A DNA stretch of 64,000 nt from Mycolicibacterium iranicum (GTDB taxonomy: Bacteria; Actinomycetota; Actinomycetes; Mycobacteriales; Mycobacteriaceae). Below, piece by piece: positions 25,408-33,497 of this stretch. Position 1 is the stretch's first letter. Each line of letters starts with the position of its first letter. Both the position numbers and the translations under genes were made by a program. The notes beneath the pieces were generated by a model. The model saw only the letters and a list, made by a program, of their open reading frames with translations. It was not told the origin of the DNA and did no database searches. The stretch covers positions 62,001 through 126,000 of the forward strand of contig NZ_JACHVU010000001.1 in assembly GCF_014190915.1 (NCBI RefSeq), read 5' to 3'.

Positions 25408-27690
25408 GTGATCGCGCCGGACTCACTCGCCGTCAGCCTCCCTGCGCACGAATCGCCGAGCGAACGCATGGTTGAACTGCCGGTGGACACCCCACGGGCG
25501 AACCTGGCGGTGATCTGCGCGATTTTCTTCTGTTCGGGTATCCCCGCGCTGATCTACCAGCTTGTCTGGCAGCGCTCCCTGTTCACGATCTACGGCATCA
25601 ACGTCGAAAGCGTCACGATCGTGGTGACGGCCTTCATGCTCGGACTGGGCATCGGAAGCTTCGCAGGCGGGCGGCTGTCGCGGTTACGCCTTCCGCTCCT
25701 GGGCGTGTTCGGGGCCATCGAGTTCGGTATCGGCGTCTTCGGCTTCTTCTCGCTCGGCCTGTTCCACGGCGTAGGCGAATTGACCCTTCAGATGAGCCGG
25801 CCGCTCACGGCGCTGTTCACGTTCCTGCTCGTCCTTGTCCCCACGCTGTTGATGGGTGCCACGCTGCCCCTCCTGACGGCGCATCTTGTGAAGCATTCGG
25901 GAAATGTGGGGCGCAGCGTCGGCTTGCTGTACTTCGTCAACACGCTGGGCAGCGCCTTCGCCTGCTTCATCGTTGCGGCTTTCCTGATGCGGCTCATGGG
26001 ACAGCAGGGCGCAGTCTCGCTGGCCTCTGGCCTCAATGTGCTCGTCGGTGTAGGCGCCCTGATCGTGCAGCTGAGATCGCCCAAGGCCGCCACCGAGCCG
26101 GACGCGCCGCCGGCGCAGTTCACTACGCGCGGCTTCGGGTTGGCGGTGCTGCTGTCGATGCTCTGCGGCTATATCGCGCTGAGCTACGAAATACTCTGGT
26201 ACCGCGTCTATTCGTTCGCCTCGGGAGGCGTAGCCCAGTCGTTCGCGTTGGTGTTGGGCTGCTATCTGCTGGGCATTGCGCTCGGCTCTCTCGCCAGCCG
26301 GCGCTTCTGCCGTGAATCGGCGGCGCCCAAACAGGTGGCTTCCCTCTCCGGCTTCGTATTGTTCGCCAACATCGCAAGCTTTCTGCTGGTGCCCGCGGCG
26401 GCAGTGATCACCGCCGCCGTGCACTGGGGAGCATCACTGCCGTTGGTGACCGTCGCGGCCGGCTTGCTGGGGGCGACGTTCCCGCTGATCTGCCACATAG
26501 CGATTCCGCCGGACGCCCGCGCCGGCGAGGGTTTGAGCTACCTGTACCTCGCCAACATCGTTGGTTCAGCGCTGGGCAGCCTGATCACCGGCTTCGTACT
26601 GATGGATCGATGGAGCCTGGGCAGCATCTCGATCTTCCTCGCGCTGCTCGGCGTTGCGTTGTCGCTCGTGCTGTTGCTGGCCGCCAATCGCCGGATGATC
26701 AGGAGCGGGCGCTGGACTCGGCGCGCCGCGGCCATCGCGGCGACGGGTGTGCTGATCGTCCTCCTCCAACCCTCGCTGTTCGGGGGAGTCTACGAGCGAC
26801 TGTATTTCAAGGAAGACTATGCCGGGCAGCGCTTTGCCCACCTGGCGGAGAACAAGAGCGGCGTCATCAGCGTCACGCAGGACGGGGAGATCCAGGGCGG
26901 AGGCGTCTACGACGGCGACTTCTCCACCGACCTCGTGAACGACCGCAACCTGATCGTCCGCGCGTACGCCCTCAGCCTGCTGCACGAGGCCCCCCGAGAT
27001 GTGTTGATGATCGGCCTGTCGTCCGGTTCCTGGGCGCAGGTGATCGCCAACAATCCTCAGGTCGAACGCCTGACCGTGATCGAGATCAATCCCGCCTACC
27101 TGGACGTCATGAGGAATTACCCCGGCGAGGCCGGTGTGCTGACGAATCCGAAGGTGACTACGGTCATCGACGACGGCAGGCGCTGGCTCGCCCGCAATCC
27201 GGACCGCAAGTTCGATTTCATCGTGCAGAACACCAGTTTCAATTGGCGCGCACACGCCACGGATCTGTTGTCCACGGAATATCTCGAGATGATCCGCGGC
27301 CACCTCAAGCCGGGCGGTATCTCCTTCTACAACACGACCGGGTCGCCCGCGGCCCAGCGCACAGGGGCACTCACATTCCCTGCCGCACTACGCTTCATCA
27401 ACTTCATGGCGGTCAGCGATTCGCCCATTGTGCTCAACCGCCAGCGCTGGGAGCGGGTGCTGCGCGAGTATCGGATCGAAGGCAAGCCGGTCTTCGATCT
27501 CTCTGACGCACAGCAGCGAACACGGCTGCACGAGCTTCTGACCCTGGCTGATCCGCCGTCAGCGGGTTACGGCCCGGACAAGCCCACCGGTGAGAACCTG
27601 GAAACGCGCGAGGGCATCCTCGCCCGCACCGAGGGTGCGCCCACGATCACCGATGACAACATGGCCACCGAATGGGGCGGCTCGCGCTGA
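25408..27690 (+). CDS. Membrane protein with C-terminal spermidine-synthase-like domain (fused MFS/SpeE type)
   Basis: 760 residues from GTG 25408; an ATG at 25468 (740 residues) is equally possible because neither has a clear RBS. The first 450 residues hold about 12-14 membrane helices, beginning VICAIFFCSGIPALIYQLVW, a signature of fused spermidine-synthase transporters. The C-terminal Rossmann domain has a SAM/dcSAM-binding motif (DVLMIGLSSGSW ... LTVIEINPAYLDVM) and DDGRRWLARN. The catalytic Asp region of true aminopropyltransferases is replaced by FIVQNTSFNWR, so polyamine synthesis is doubtful. Third codon positions look less GC-rich than in neighbours, suggesting acquired DNA. Convergent with the PAP2 gene. 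Confidence 0.75.
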   Translation: MIAPDSLAVSLPAHESPSERMVELPVDTPRANLAVICAIFFCSGIPALIYQLVWQRSLFTIYGINVESVTIVVTAFMLGLGIGSFAGGRLSRLRLPLLGVFGAIEFGIGVFGFFSLGLFHGVGELTLQMSRPLTALFTFLLVLVPTLLMGATLPLLTAHLVKHSGNVGRSVGLLYFVNTLGSAFACFIVAAFLMRLMGQQGAVSLASGLNVLVGVGALIVQLRSPKAATEPDAPPAQFTTRGFGLAVLLSMLCGYIALSYEILWYRVYSFASGGVAQSFALVLGCYLLGIALGSLASRRFCRESAAPKQVASLSGFVLFANIASFLLVPAAAVITAAVHWGASLPLVTVAAGLLGATFPLICHIAIPPDARAGEGLSYLYLANIVGSALGSLITGFVLMDRWSLGSISIFLALLGVALSLVLLLAANRRMIRSGRWTRRAAAIAATGVLIVLLQPSLFGGVYERLYFKEDYAGQRFAHLAENKSGVISVTQDGEIQGGGVYDGDFSTDLVNDRNLIVRAYALSLLHEAPRDVLMIGLSSGSWAQVIANNPQVERLTVIEINPAYLDVMRNYPGEAGVLTNPKVTTVIDDGRRWLARNPDRKFDFIVQNTSFNWRAHATDLLSTEYLEMIRGHLKPGGISFYNTTGSPAAQRTGALTFPAALRFINFMAVSDSPIVLNRQRWERVLREYRIEGKPVFDLSDAQQRTRLHELLTLADPPSAGYGPDKPTGENLETREGILARTEGAPTITDDNMATEWGGSR

Positions 27691-27728
27691 CGCGAGGCCG
27701 GATGAGCCACCCAGATGATCGCCAGAAG

Positions 27729-29036
27729 CTAGGTCGTGGAGGCGAGCGGATCGGATCCGCCGCCGGTGGCGACGAACCGACCGCGTTCGCCGGTTCTGCC
27801 GAAGAAGGTCGCGTAGAACGCCGTGCTGAACACGACCATCGCCGCGACGATGAGCGAGCCGAAGAACAACGGATGGTGCGCCATCGCCTCTGCCAGGTAG
27901 CGGTAGCACAGCAAAAGGACTACCAGGAACACTGAGCCGAACGCCACCAGCGCCAAGGGCGACCGGACACGCCCTGGCACCGGTTCGCGCAGCGCCGACT
28001 CCACGGTCAAGCACAACACCGCACCCGCCACCAGGTCGACGCCGTAGTGGTAGCCAAAGCCGAGCGTCGCCGCGATGGTGCCCACCAGCCAGAACGTGCC
28101 TGCCCACCGCAGCCAGAACGGCCCACCGCGGGAGTGGATGAAAACAGCCAGCGCCCACGCGGTGTGCATCGACGGCATGCAGTTGCGTGGCGTCGAGTCG
28201 TCGAAGGCGACGGCCGCGGGCGTGAGGTCGACCGGCGGAAGCGCATGCGGCCAATAGTCGCCGAAGGCGTAGACCGGGCCGACGACCGGAAACAGCACAT
28301 AGATGGCGGGCCCGATCACGCCGAGTACCAGAAACGTTCGGATGAGGAAGTGACGCGGCCAGATGCCGGTGCGGACATTGCGCAGTTGATAGATCGCGAC
28401 AACCATTGCCGCGACGGGCAATTCGATGTACACCCAGTGCAACAGGGCGCTGAGGACCGGGCCGCCTGCCTCGACCAGCCTGCCCATCACCCACGACGCT
28501 TGTGCGAGTGCATGATCGGCCAGGAGCGCGTACTCGTCCAGAACCGTCGGCCGCACCGCCGGGGTGATGTGCAACCATGTGTCGCCCACTTTGGTCGCGA
28601 TGATCAGCAAGAATCCGAACGCGATCGTGCGAAGGGCGGTGGCTCGTTCGGCTCCTGCCCAAAGCCGCCACGCCACCACGGCCAATCCCGTGAGCACGAT
28701 CATCGGCCCGTTTCCGACCGTCAGCACGCCACCACGGAGGACCCGCTCTGCGGCGAATCCGACATCGAGCGCGGCGGCCACCGACACCGCCAGAACCCTC
28801 CATCGGTTGGTCAACCCGACGATGGCCACGCCGAGTGCCACCCAACTCACCGTCGCCGACTTCGGAGTGGCGACGTAGTCGCTGAACAGACTGTGCAGCG
28901 GACCTTGGAAACCGGCGATGCCTGCGGTGATCTCCAGCGCGACCAGTAACAGGACGACCGATGCGGCCGCACTCGTCACACCGGTGCGGGTCGACCGAAC
29001 GCGCCACTGCACCCGTCGCACGTCGCCGATGAACAC
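27729..29036 (-). CDS. PAP2-family (AUR1-like) membrane phosphatase/transferase
   Basis: 435 residues from GTG 29036. About ten membrane helices. The catalytic motifs are in the C-half: DDSTPRNCMPSMHTAWALAV (Ser-x-His region) and GFGYHYGVDLVAGAV (His-x3-Asp). This is the order seen in PAP2 and in AUR1-type inositol phosphoceramide synthases. The reaction on a lipid phosphate is inferred. The start is chosen from a TATTAT element 7 nt upstream; longer in-frame extensions run into Arg-rich, non-membrane sequence. Confidence 0.75.
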   Translation of the reverse strand: MFIGDVRRVQWRVRSTRTGVTSAAASVVLLLVALEITAGIAGFQGPLHSLFSDYVATPKSATVSWVALGVAIVGLTNRWRVLAVSVAAALDVGFAAERVLRGGVLTVGNGPMIVLTGLAVVAWRLWAGAERATALRTIAFGFLLIIATKVGDTWLHITPAVRPTVLDEYALLADHALAQASWVMGRLVEAGGPVLSALLHWVYIELPVAAMVVAIYQLRNVRTGIWPRHFLIRTFLVLGVIGPAIYVLFPVVGPVYAFGDYWPHALPPVDLTPAAVAFDDSTPRNCMPSMHTAWALAVFIHSRGGPFWLRWAGTFWLVGTIAATLGFGYHYGVDLVAGAVLCLTVESALREPVPGRVRSPLALVAFGSVFLVVLLLCYRYLAEAMAHHPLFFGSLIVAAMVVFSTAFYATFFGRTGERGRFVATGGGSDPLASTT

Positions 29037-29043
29037 ACGTCGG

Positions 29044-29049
29044 ATAATA
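29044..29049 (-). promoter_or_regulatory. -10 element for the PAP2 gene (near-leaderless)
   Basis: TATTAT on the minus strand ends 7 nt before the GTG at 29036, so the transcript should start at or one base before the start codon. Confidence 0.55.
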
Positions 29050-29152
29050 GGTGTACGGCGGGCGCCGCAGCGGTTAACCGCTGCAGTCTCGGTGGAGACG
29101 ACGACTGGGCGGGGACCTCGACGGATTCCCGAGCCGCCGGCCGACGAGCGGC

Positions 29153-29177
29153 GTTTAGGCCAAACGACTCCGGGTAA
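29153..29177 (+). promoter_or_regulatory. SigF-type promoter for the catalase gene
   Basis: GTTT (29153-29156), a 15-nt spacer, then GGGTAA (29172-29177) fit the mycobacterial SigF consensus GTTT-N15-17-GGGTAT with one mismatch. Transcription would start near 29184, about 68 nt before the catalase ATG. Large catalases are known stationary-phase/SigF targets in rapid-growing mycobacteria. Confidence 0.6.
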
Positions 29178-29251
29178 GTAGCCGGGCACGAGGGGCGAGG
29201 GGGTTGACGCGCTGCGCCCTGGATTCCGACAGCCGATCAAGAGGACACCCA

Positions 29252-31483
29252 ATGGCGGTAGACCGCGGAGCCAAAGAGGCCATCAAGAGCGTCGTCAAGG
29301 ACGCCAAGGACAAGGTCAAAGAAGCCGCCGAACGGGTGCAGCAGCACAGCCCGAGCTACATTCCCGGCGCACCCGGTCCGGAGGCGCCGTCCCTCGAGGA
29401 ACCGACCGCGCCGCGCGAACCCCTCCCGCCCAAACCGGACCAGGGCGGACCCGACTTGCGCACGGCCACCGGCCTTTCCGTGGGCGGGGGCCAGACCGCG
29501 CGCGGGCAGCAGGGCGAATACCTCACCACCGCCCAAGGCGCCCGACTGTACGACACCGATCACTCCCTCAAGGCGGGCGAACGCGGCCCGACGCTGCTGC
29601 AGGACCACCACCTGCGGGAGAAGATCATGCACTTCGACCACGAGCGCATCCCGGAGCGCGCGGTGCACGCCCGCGGCGCCGCGGCGCACGGAACGTTCCG
29701 CGCCAATGGGGCGGCAGAGAAGATCTGCCAGGCCGGCTTCCTGAAGGCCGGCGCGGAAACCGATGTCTTCGTGCGCTTTTCGACGGTGCTGGGGTCGCGT
29801 GGCTCGGCCGATACGGTGCGGGACACCCGCGGCTTCGCCACCAAGTTCTACACCGACGAAGGCACGTTTGACCTCGTCGGCAACAACATCCCGGTGTTCT
29901 TCATTCAGGACGGCATCAAGTTCCCCGACGTCGTCCATGCCGCGAAACCCCATCCCGACCGCGAGATCCCGCAGGCGCAGAGCGCCCACGACACGTTCTG
30001 GGACTTCGTCTCCCTGCACACTGAAGCCCAAGCGCACACCATGTGGAACATGTCCGATCGCGGCATTCCGCGGTCCTACCGGATGATGGAGGGCTTCGGC
30101 GTCCACACCTTCCGGCTGACAGGACCAGACGGGTCGACGTCGTTGGTGAAGTTCCACTGGAAGCCACGCTTGGGTGTGCACTCGCTGGTCTGGGAAGAGG
30201 CGCAGATCGCGGCCGGGATGGATCCGGATCTGCACCGTCGTGACCTGGCCGATGCGATCGAGAAAGGCGCCTATCCCGAATGGGACCTCGGGGTTCAGGT
30301 GATGCCCGATACGCCGGACCAGATGTTCGAGGGCATCGACCTGCTCGACCCCACCAAGATCGTGCCCGAGGAACTGGTCCCGGTGCAGGTCATCGGCACC
30401 ATGCAGCTCAACCGCAATCCCACCAACTTCTTCGCCGAGACCGAGCAGGTGGCGTTCCACCCGGGCCACCTGGTGCCTGGTATCGACGTCACCGACGATC
30501 CGCTGCTGCAGGCGCGGCTGTTCTCCTACCTCGATACGCAGCTCAGCCGGCTGGGCGGCCCGAACTTCGGCCAGATCCCGATCAACCGGCCGCATGCACC
30601 GGTCAACGACATGCTCCGCGACGGGTTCCACCAGCACGGTGTGCATCCGGGTGTCGCACCGTATCGGCCCAATTCGCTCGACGGCGGGTGCCCGTTCCTT
30701 GCGGGCGCGGACACCTCCGCGTTCATCGAGGTGCCCTCCGTCGTCGCGGAGTCGACGAAAGTGCGTGCCGCACCGGCCTCGTATGCCGACCACTTCAGCC
30801 AGGTGACGATGTTCTACCGCAGCTTGAGCCCGGTGGAGCAGGCTCATGTCGCCGACGCGTACACCTTCGAGCTGGGTAAGTGTTACGAGGAGGCGATCAA
30901 GGAGCGGCAGCTGGCGGCACTGGCCAACATCGACGCCGAACTCTGCGCCACCGTCGCCACGGGCCTGGGCCTGGACCCGCCGACACCCACCACCGCACCT
31001 GCCGAAGCGGCTGTGCTCACCCCGGCGGTGTCCCAGGTCGGCGGACGCTGGCCGGTGGAAGGCCGCAACATCGGCATCCTCGTCGGACCGGACTCGAATA
31101 TCGGCGAGGTGGCGTCGGTGGTCGACGCGCTGGGTGCGGCGAAGCTGGTGCCGTTGGTGATCGCGCCGCACGGCGGCACCCTCGGCCACGACGGCGGCAG
31201 CGTCCCGGTGTCGCGGACCTATTCGACCGGTCGTTCCATCGAGTTCGACGCCGTCGTCGTCGCGGGATCACCCACCGGTGCCCAAGCGAAGACCCTGGTT
31301 GACGAGGTGTTCCGTCACTTCAAGGCGCTGGCCGTCCTGCCGCAGGGCGAGGACCTCCTCGCGCGGGCGGCGATCCAGACTGACGCAGAGGGCGTCCTCA
31401 CCGGTTCCGATCCTGCCGCTCTGGTGACGTCCCTCATCGAGAACCTCGGCGAACACCGGGTGTGGGGCCGAACAGCCGGGTGA
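29252..31483 (+). CDS. katE: Large-subunit monofunctional catalase (HPII/KatE type)
   Basis: 743 residues, the size of HPII catalases. The ATG at 29252 follows AAGAGG. A charged N-terminal extension (KEAIKSVVKDAKDKVKEAAE) precedes the core. The catalytic His lies in ERAVHARGAAAHGTF, the distal Asn in VGNNIPVFFIQDGIKFPD, and the proximal haem Tyr in RLFSYLDTQLSRLG. From about residue 590 (GRNIGILVGPDSNIGEVASV) there is the flavodoxin/GATase-like C-terminal domain unique to large catalases. It breaks down H2O2 in the cytosol. Promoter fits SigF, so stationary-phase or stress expression is expected. Divergent from the PAP2 gene. Confidence 0.93.
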   Translation: MAVDRGAKEAIKSVVKDAKDKVKEAAERVQQHSPSYIPGAPGPEAPSLEEPTAPREPLPPKPDQGGPDLRTATGLSVGGGQTARGQQGEYLTTAQGARLYDTDHSLKAGERGPTLLQDHHLREKIMHFDHERIPERAVHARGAAAHGTFRANGAAEKICQAGFLKAGAETDVFVRFSTVLGSRGSADTVRDTRGFATKFYTDEGTFDLVGNNIPVFFIQDGIKFPDVVHAAKPHPDREIPQAQSAHDTFWDFVSLHTEAQAHTMWNMSDRGIPRSYRMMEGFGVHTFRLTGPDGSTSLVKFHWKPRLGVHSLVWEEAQIAAGMDPDLHRRDLADAIEKGAYPEWDLGVQVMPDTPDQMFEGIDLLDPTKIVPEELVPVQVIGTMQLNRNPTNFFAETEQVAFHPGHLVPGIDVTDDPLLQARLFSYLDTQLSRLGGPNFGQIPINRPHAPVNDMLRDGFHQHGVHPGVAPYRPNSLDGGCPFLAGADTSAFIEVPSVVAESTKVRAAPASYADHFSQVTMFYRSLSPVEQAHVADAYTFELGKCYEEAIKERQLAALANIDAELCATVATGLGLDPPTPTTAPAEAAVLTPAVSQVGGRWPVEGRNIGILVGPDSNIGEVASVVDALGAAKLVPLVIAPHGGTLGHDGGSVPVSRTYSTGRSIEFDAVVVAGSPTGAQAKTLVDEVFRHFKALAVLPQGEDLLARAAIQTDAEGVLTGSDPAALVTSLIENLGEHRVWGRTAG

Positions 31484-31681
31484 CCTGACCGGCGACTCAG
31501 CCTGGGAACTGCGGCCTTCGAGCCCGGGGTGCGTCCGGGCATTGCCGTCCCGCCGCACCCGGTAGCCGTCGCCGATTCGATCAACGCACGTAGCGAACGG
31601 GGATACGCTGGTTTCCGAGACTCGTGGGCGCGTGGGCAGGGAGAACGTCGTCGCCGGCGCCGTCCGCAAGGGGGACATTCG

Positions 31682-33136
31682 ATGGCAACCGGTGCCGAGG
31701 CGCAGAAGCCCTCACTGAAGAGGCTGATCTGGACCAGCCTGGGCGCGATGACCGCGGTGTTTCTCATCGTGTTGATTGCCTCGATCAGCGCGAGACTCGC
31801 CGTCGCACGCTCCTTCGCCCACTTGAACCAACACGTCATCCCCGTTCAGAACAACATCGCCGAAGCGCGCCGCGCGTATATCGACCAGGAGACCGGAGAG
31901 CGTGGCTACCTCCTCACCGGCAATCCGGTGTCCCTGGAACCGTATCGAGCCGGTGCTGCCACCGCCGAACGCGTCGTAGGAGATCTCCGCGAGGCGTTGG
32001 CCGACGACGAGACGGGGCGCGACCTGCTCGACCGAGCCTCCGCCACCGCGTCGAGGTGGACTCAGAGCATCGCTGAACCTCAGATCGCCGCACGCGGCGC
32101 GGGGCCCATCCCGCCGGATCAGCAGGCGGTGATGGATCTGGACGGAAAGGCCGTCTTCGACCAGCTGCGTCGCGATCTGCAGGAACTCGCCGACTACTCC
32201 GACGAGATGCACGCAGCCCAGATGCGGCAGATCGCCACCGTGCAACGGGTGGCGAACGCCGTCCAGATCCTCGGTGCCGCAGCGCTTCTCAGCGTGGTCC
32301 TCTGGTCGGTCCTCATGGTGCAGCGGCGCCTCACCCGGCCCGTCAACACCCTCGTCGAGACGGTCAAGACGGTCGCCGACGGCGACTACGACGAACCGAT
32401 CCAACGGGAGGGGCCCCGCGAGATCGCCGCCATCGCCGAGGCCGTGGAGGAGATGCGAGACAGCCTGCGCGCCAGCACCGAGCGTCTCGTGGACAGCGAA
32501 CTCCGCGACGAGCAGGCCCGCATCGCCGCAGACCTGCACGATCGCGTCATCCAACAGGTCTTCGGTCTCGGGCTGGGCCTCACCTCCGCCGCGACGCGCC
32601 GCAACCCGGATCTCGAGCCGTTCATCGACGAGACCGATGTCATCATCCGCGACCTGCGCGAGGTCGTCTTCAATCTGAACCACGCGGTCGCCAAGCCGGG
32701 TCGCTCGGCGGGCGTACGCGCGGCGGTGATCGACGTGGTGGAAAGCAGCGTGCGGGCACTCGGCTTCGTACCGTCCCTGCATTTCGAAGGGCCGGTCGAC
32801 GAGATGCCGATCCAACCGGCGCTGCACGCAGCTGTCCTCGCCGTCGTGCGGGAAGCGCTCAGCAACGTCGCCCGGCACTCCGAAGCCACGGCGGCGTCGG
32901 TGAGCGTCGCGGTCACCTCGGACGAGTTGACCGTCACGGTGAGCGACAACGGCACCGGTTTGTCCGGCGACGACGTACTGGGCGACGGCCGGCGCAACAT
33001 CGAGTTCCGGGCGCGACAGTTCGGCGGCCGCGCTGTGATCGACAACGCACCCGCGGGACCAGGCACGGTCGTGGAATGGGCGGTTCCGCTCGCCGGGGCT
33101 GTTCACACGAAGGGACTGGACCGCTCCCGCACCTGA
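31682..33136 (+). CDS. Sensor histidine kinase (CHASE3-HAMP-HisKA_3), orphan
   Basis: 484 residues, ATG behind AAGGGGG. Helix 1 (about 17-38, LGAMTAVFLIVLIASIS) and helix 2 (about 193-215) flank an external helical domain with QETGERGYLLTGN, the CHASE3 signature. A HAMP linker follows (RRLTRPVNTLVETV). The NarL/DevS-type phosphoacceptor region is ARIAADLHDRVIQQVFGLGL (His about 286), with HATPase motifs EALSNVARHSEA and VSDNGTGL. The cognate response regulator is not adjacent on either side, so the kinase is an orphan here. A TACGCT at 31604-31609 may be its -10. Confidence 0.88.
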   Translation: MATGAEAQKPSLKRLIWTSLGAMTAVFLIVLIASISARLAVARSFAHLNQHVIPVQNNIAEARRAYIDQETGERGYLLTGNPVSLEPYRAGAATAERVVGDLREALADDETGRDLLDRASATASRWTQSIAEPQIAARGAGPIPPDQQAVMDLDGKAVFDQLRRDLQELADYSDEMHAAQMRQIATVQRVANAVQILGAAALLSVVLWSVLMVQRRLTRPVNTLVETVKTVADGDYDEPIQREGPREIAAIAEAVEEMRDSLRASTERLVDSELRDEQARIAADLHDRVIQQVFGLGLGLTSAATRRNPDLEPFIDETDVIIRDLREVVFNLNHAVAKPGRSAGVRAAVIDVVESSVRALGFVPSLHFEGPVDEMPIQPALHAAVLAVVREALSNVARHSEATAASVSVAVTSDELTVTVSDNGTGLSGDDVLGDGRRNIEFRARQFGGRAVIDNAPAGPGTVVEWAVPLAGAVHTKGLDRSRT

Positions 33137-33497
33137 GCCGGCCGGACCATTTGTTTGCTGAAAAGCCTTGTCCGTGCATGTCGGCGCGGGCCCACCCGGA
33201 CGACGCGCCAGCTGACGCTCATTTCGGCTGCCACACATCGCTACGCACCGCGACGATCGCACGTTTCGCTACCTTTTGACGCAGGAGTAATTTTCTGGAT
33301 TGTTCGCCGTATGCCCAGGCAGTCGCCGCAAAACACCGCGGGACGGGGCCGGCGGGGACACCTCGGGGCGGGTGACCTGTTTTGACCGGTTCGTGTTTGC
33401 CACACGGCCCGGGGAAGCTACGCTGCTCGGAGGCGAGTCAACAGGCGTGCAGGCACTTCGTTCGGCACTGTGGGTTTGACGCAGGTGGGGGACGACT
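33137..33497. other. 361-bp non-coding stretch upstream of the PGRS-glycoside hydrolase gene
   Basis: No convincing gene. It is locally less GC-rich (for example AGTAATTTTCTGGATTG near 33287-33303). It has a possible promoter: TTTGCC, 17-nt spacer, TACGCT at 33419-33424, which would give a leader of about 67 nt before the ATG at 33498. A GTGGGGG-like RBS precedes that ATG. Confidence 0.4.
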
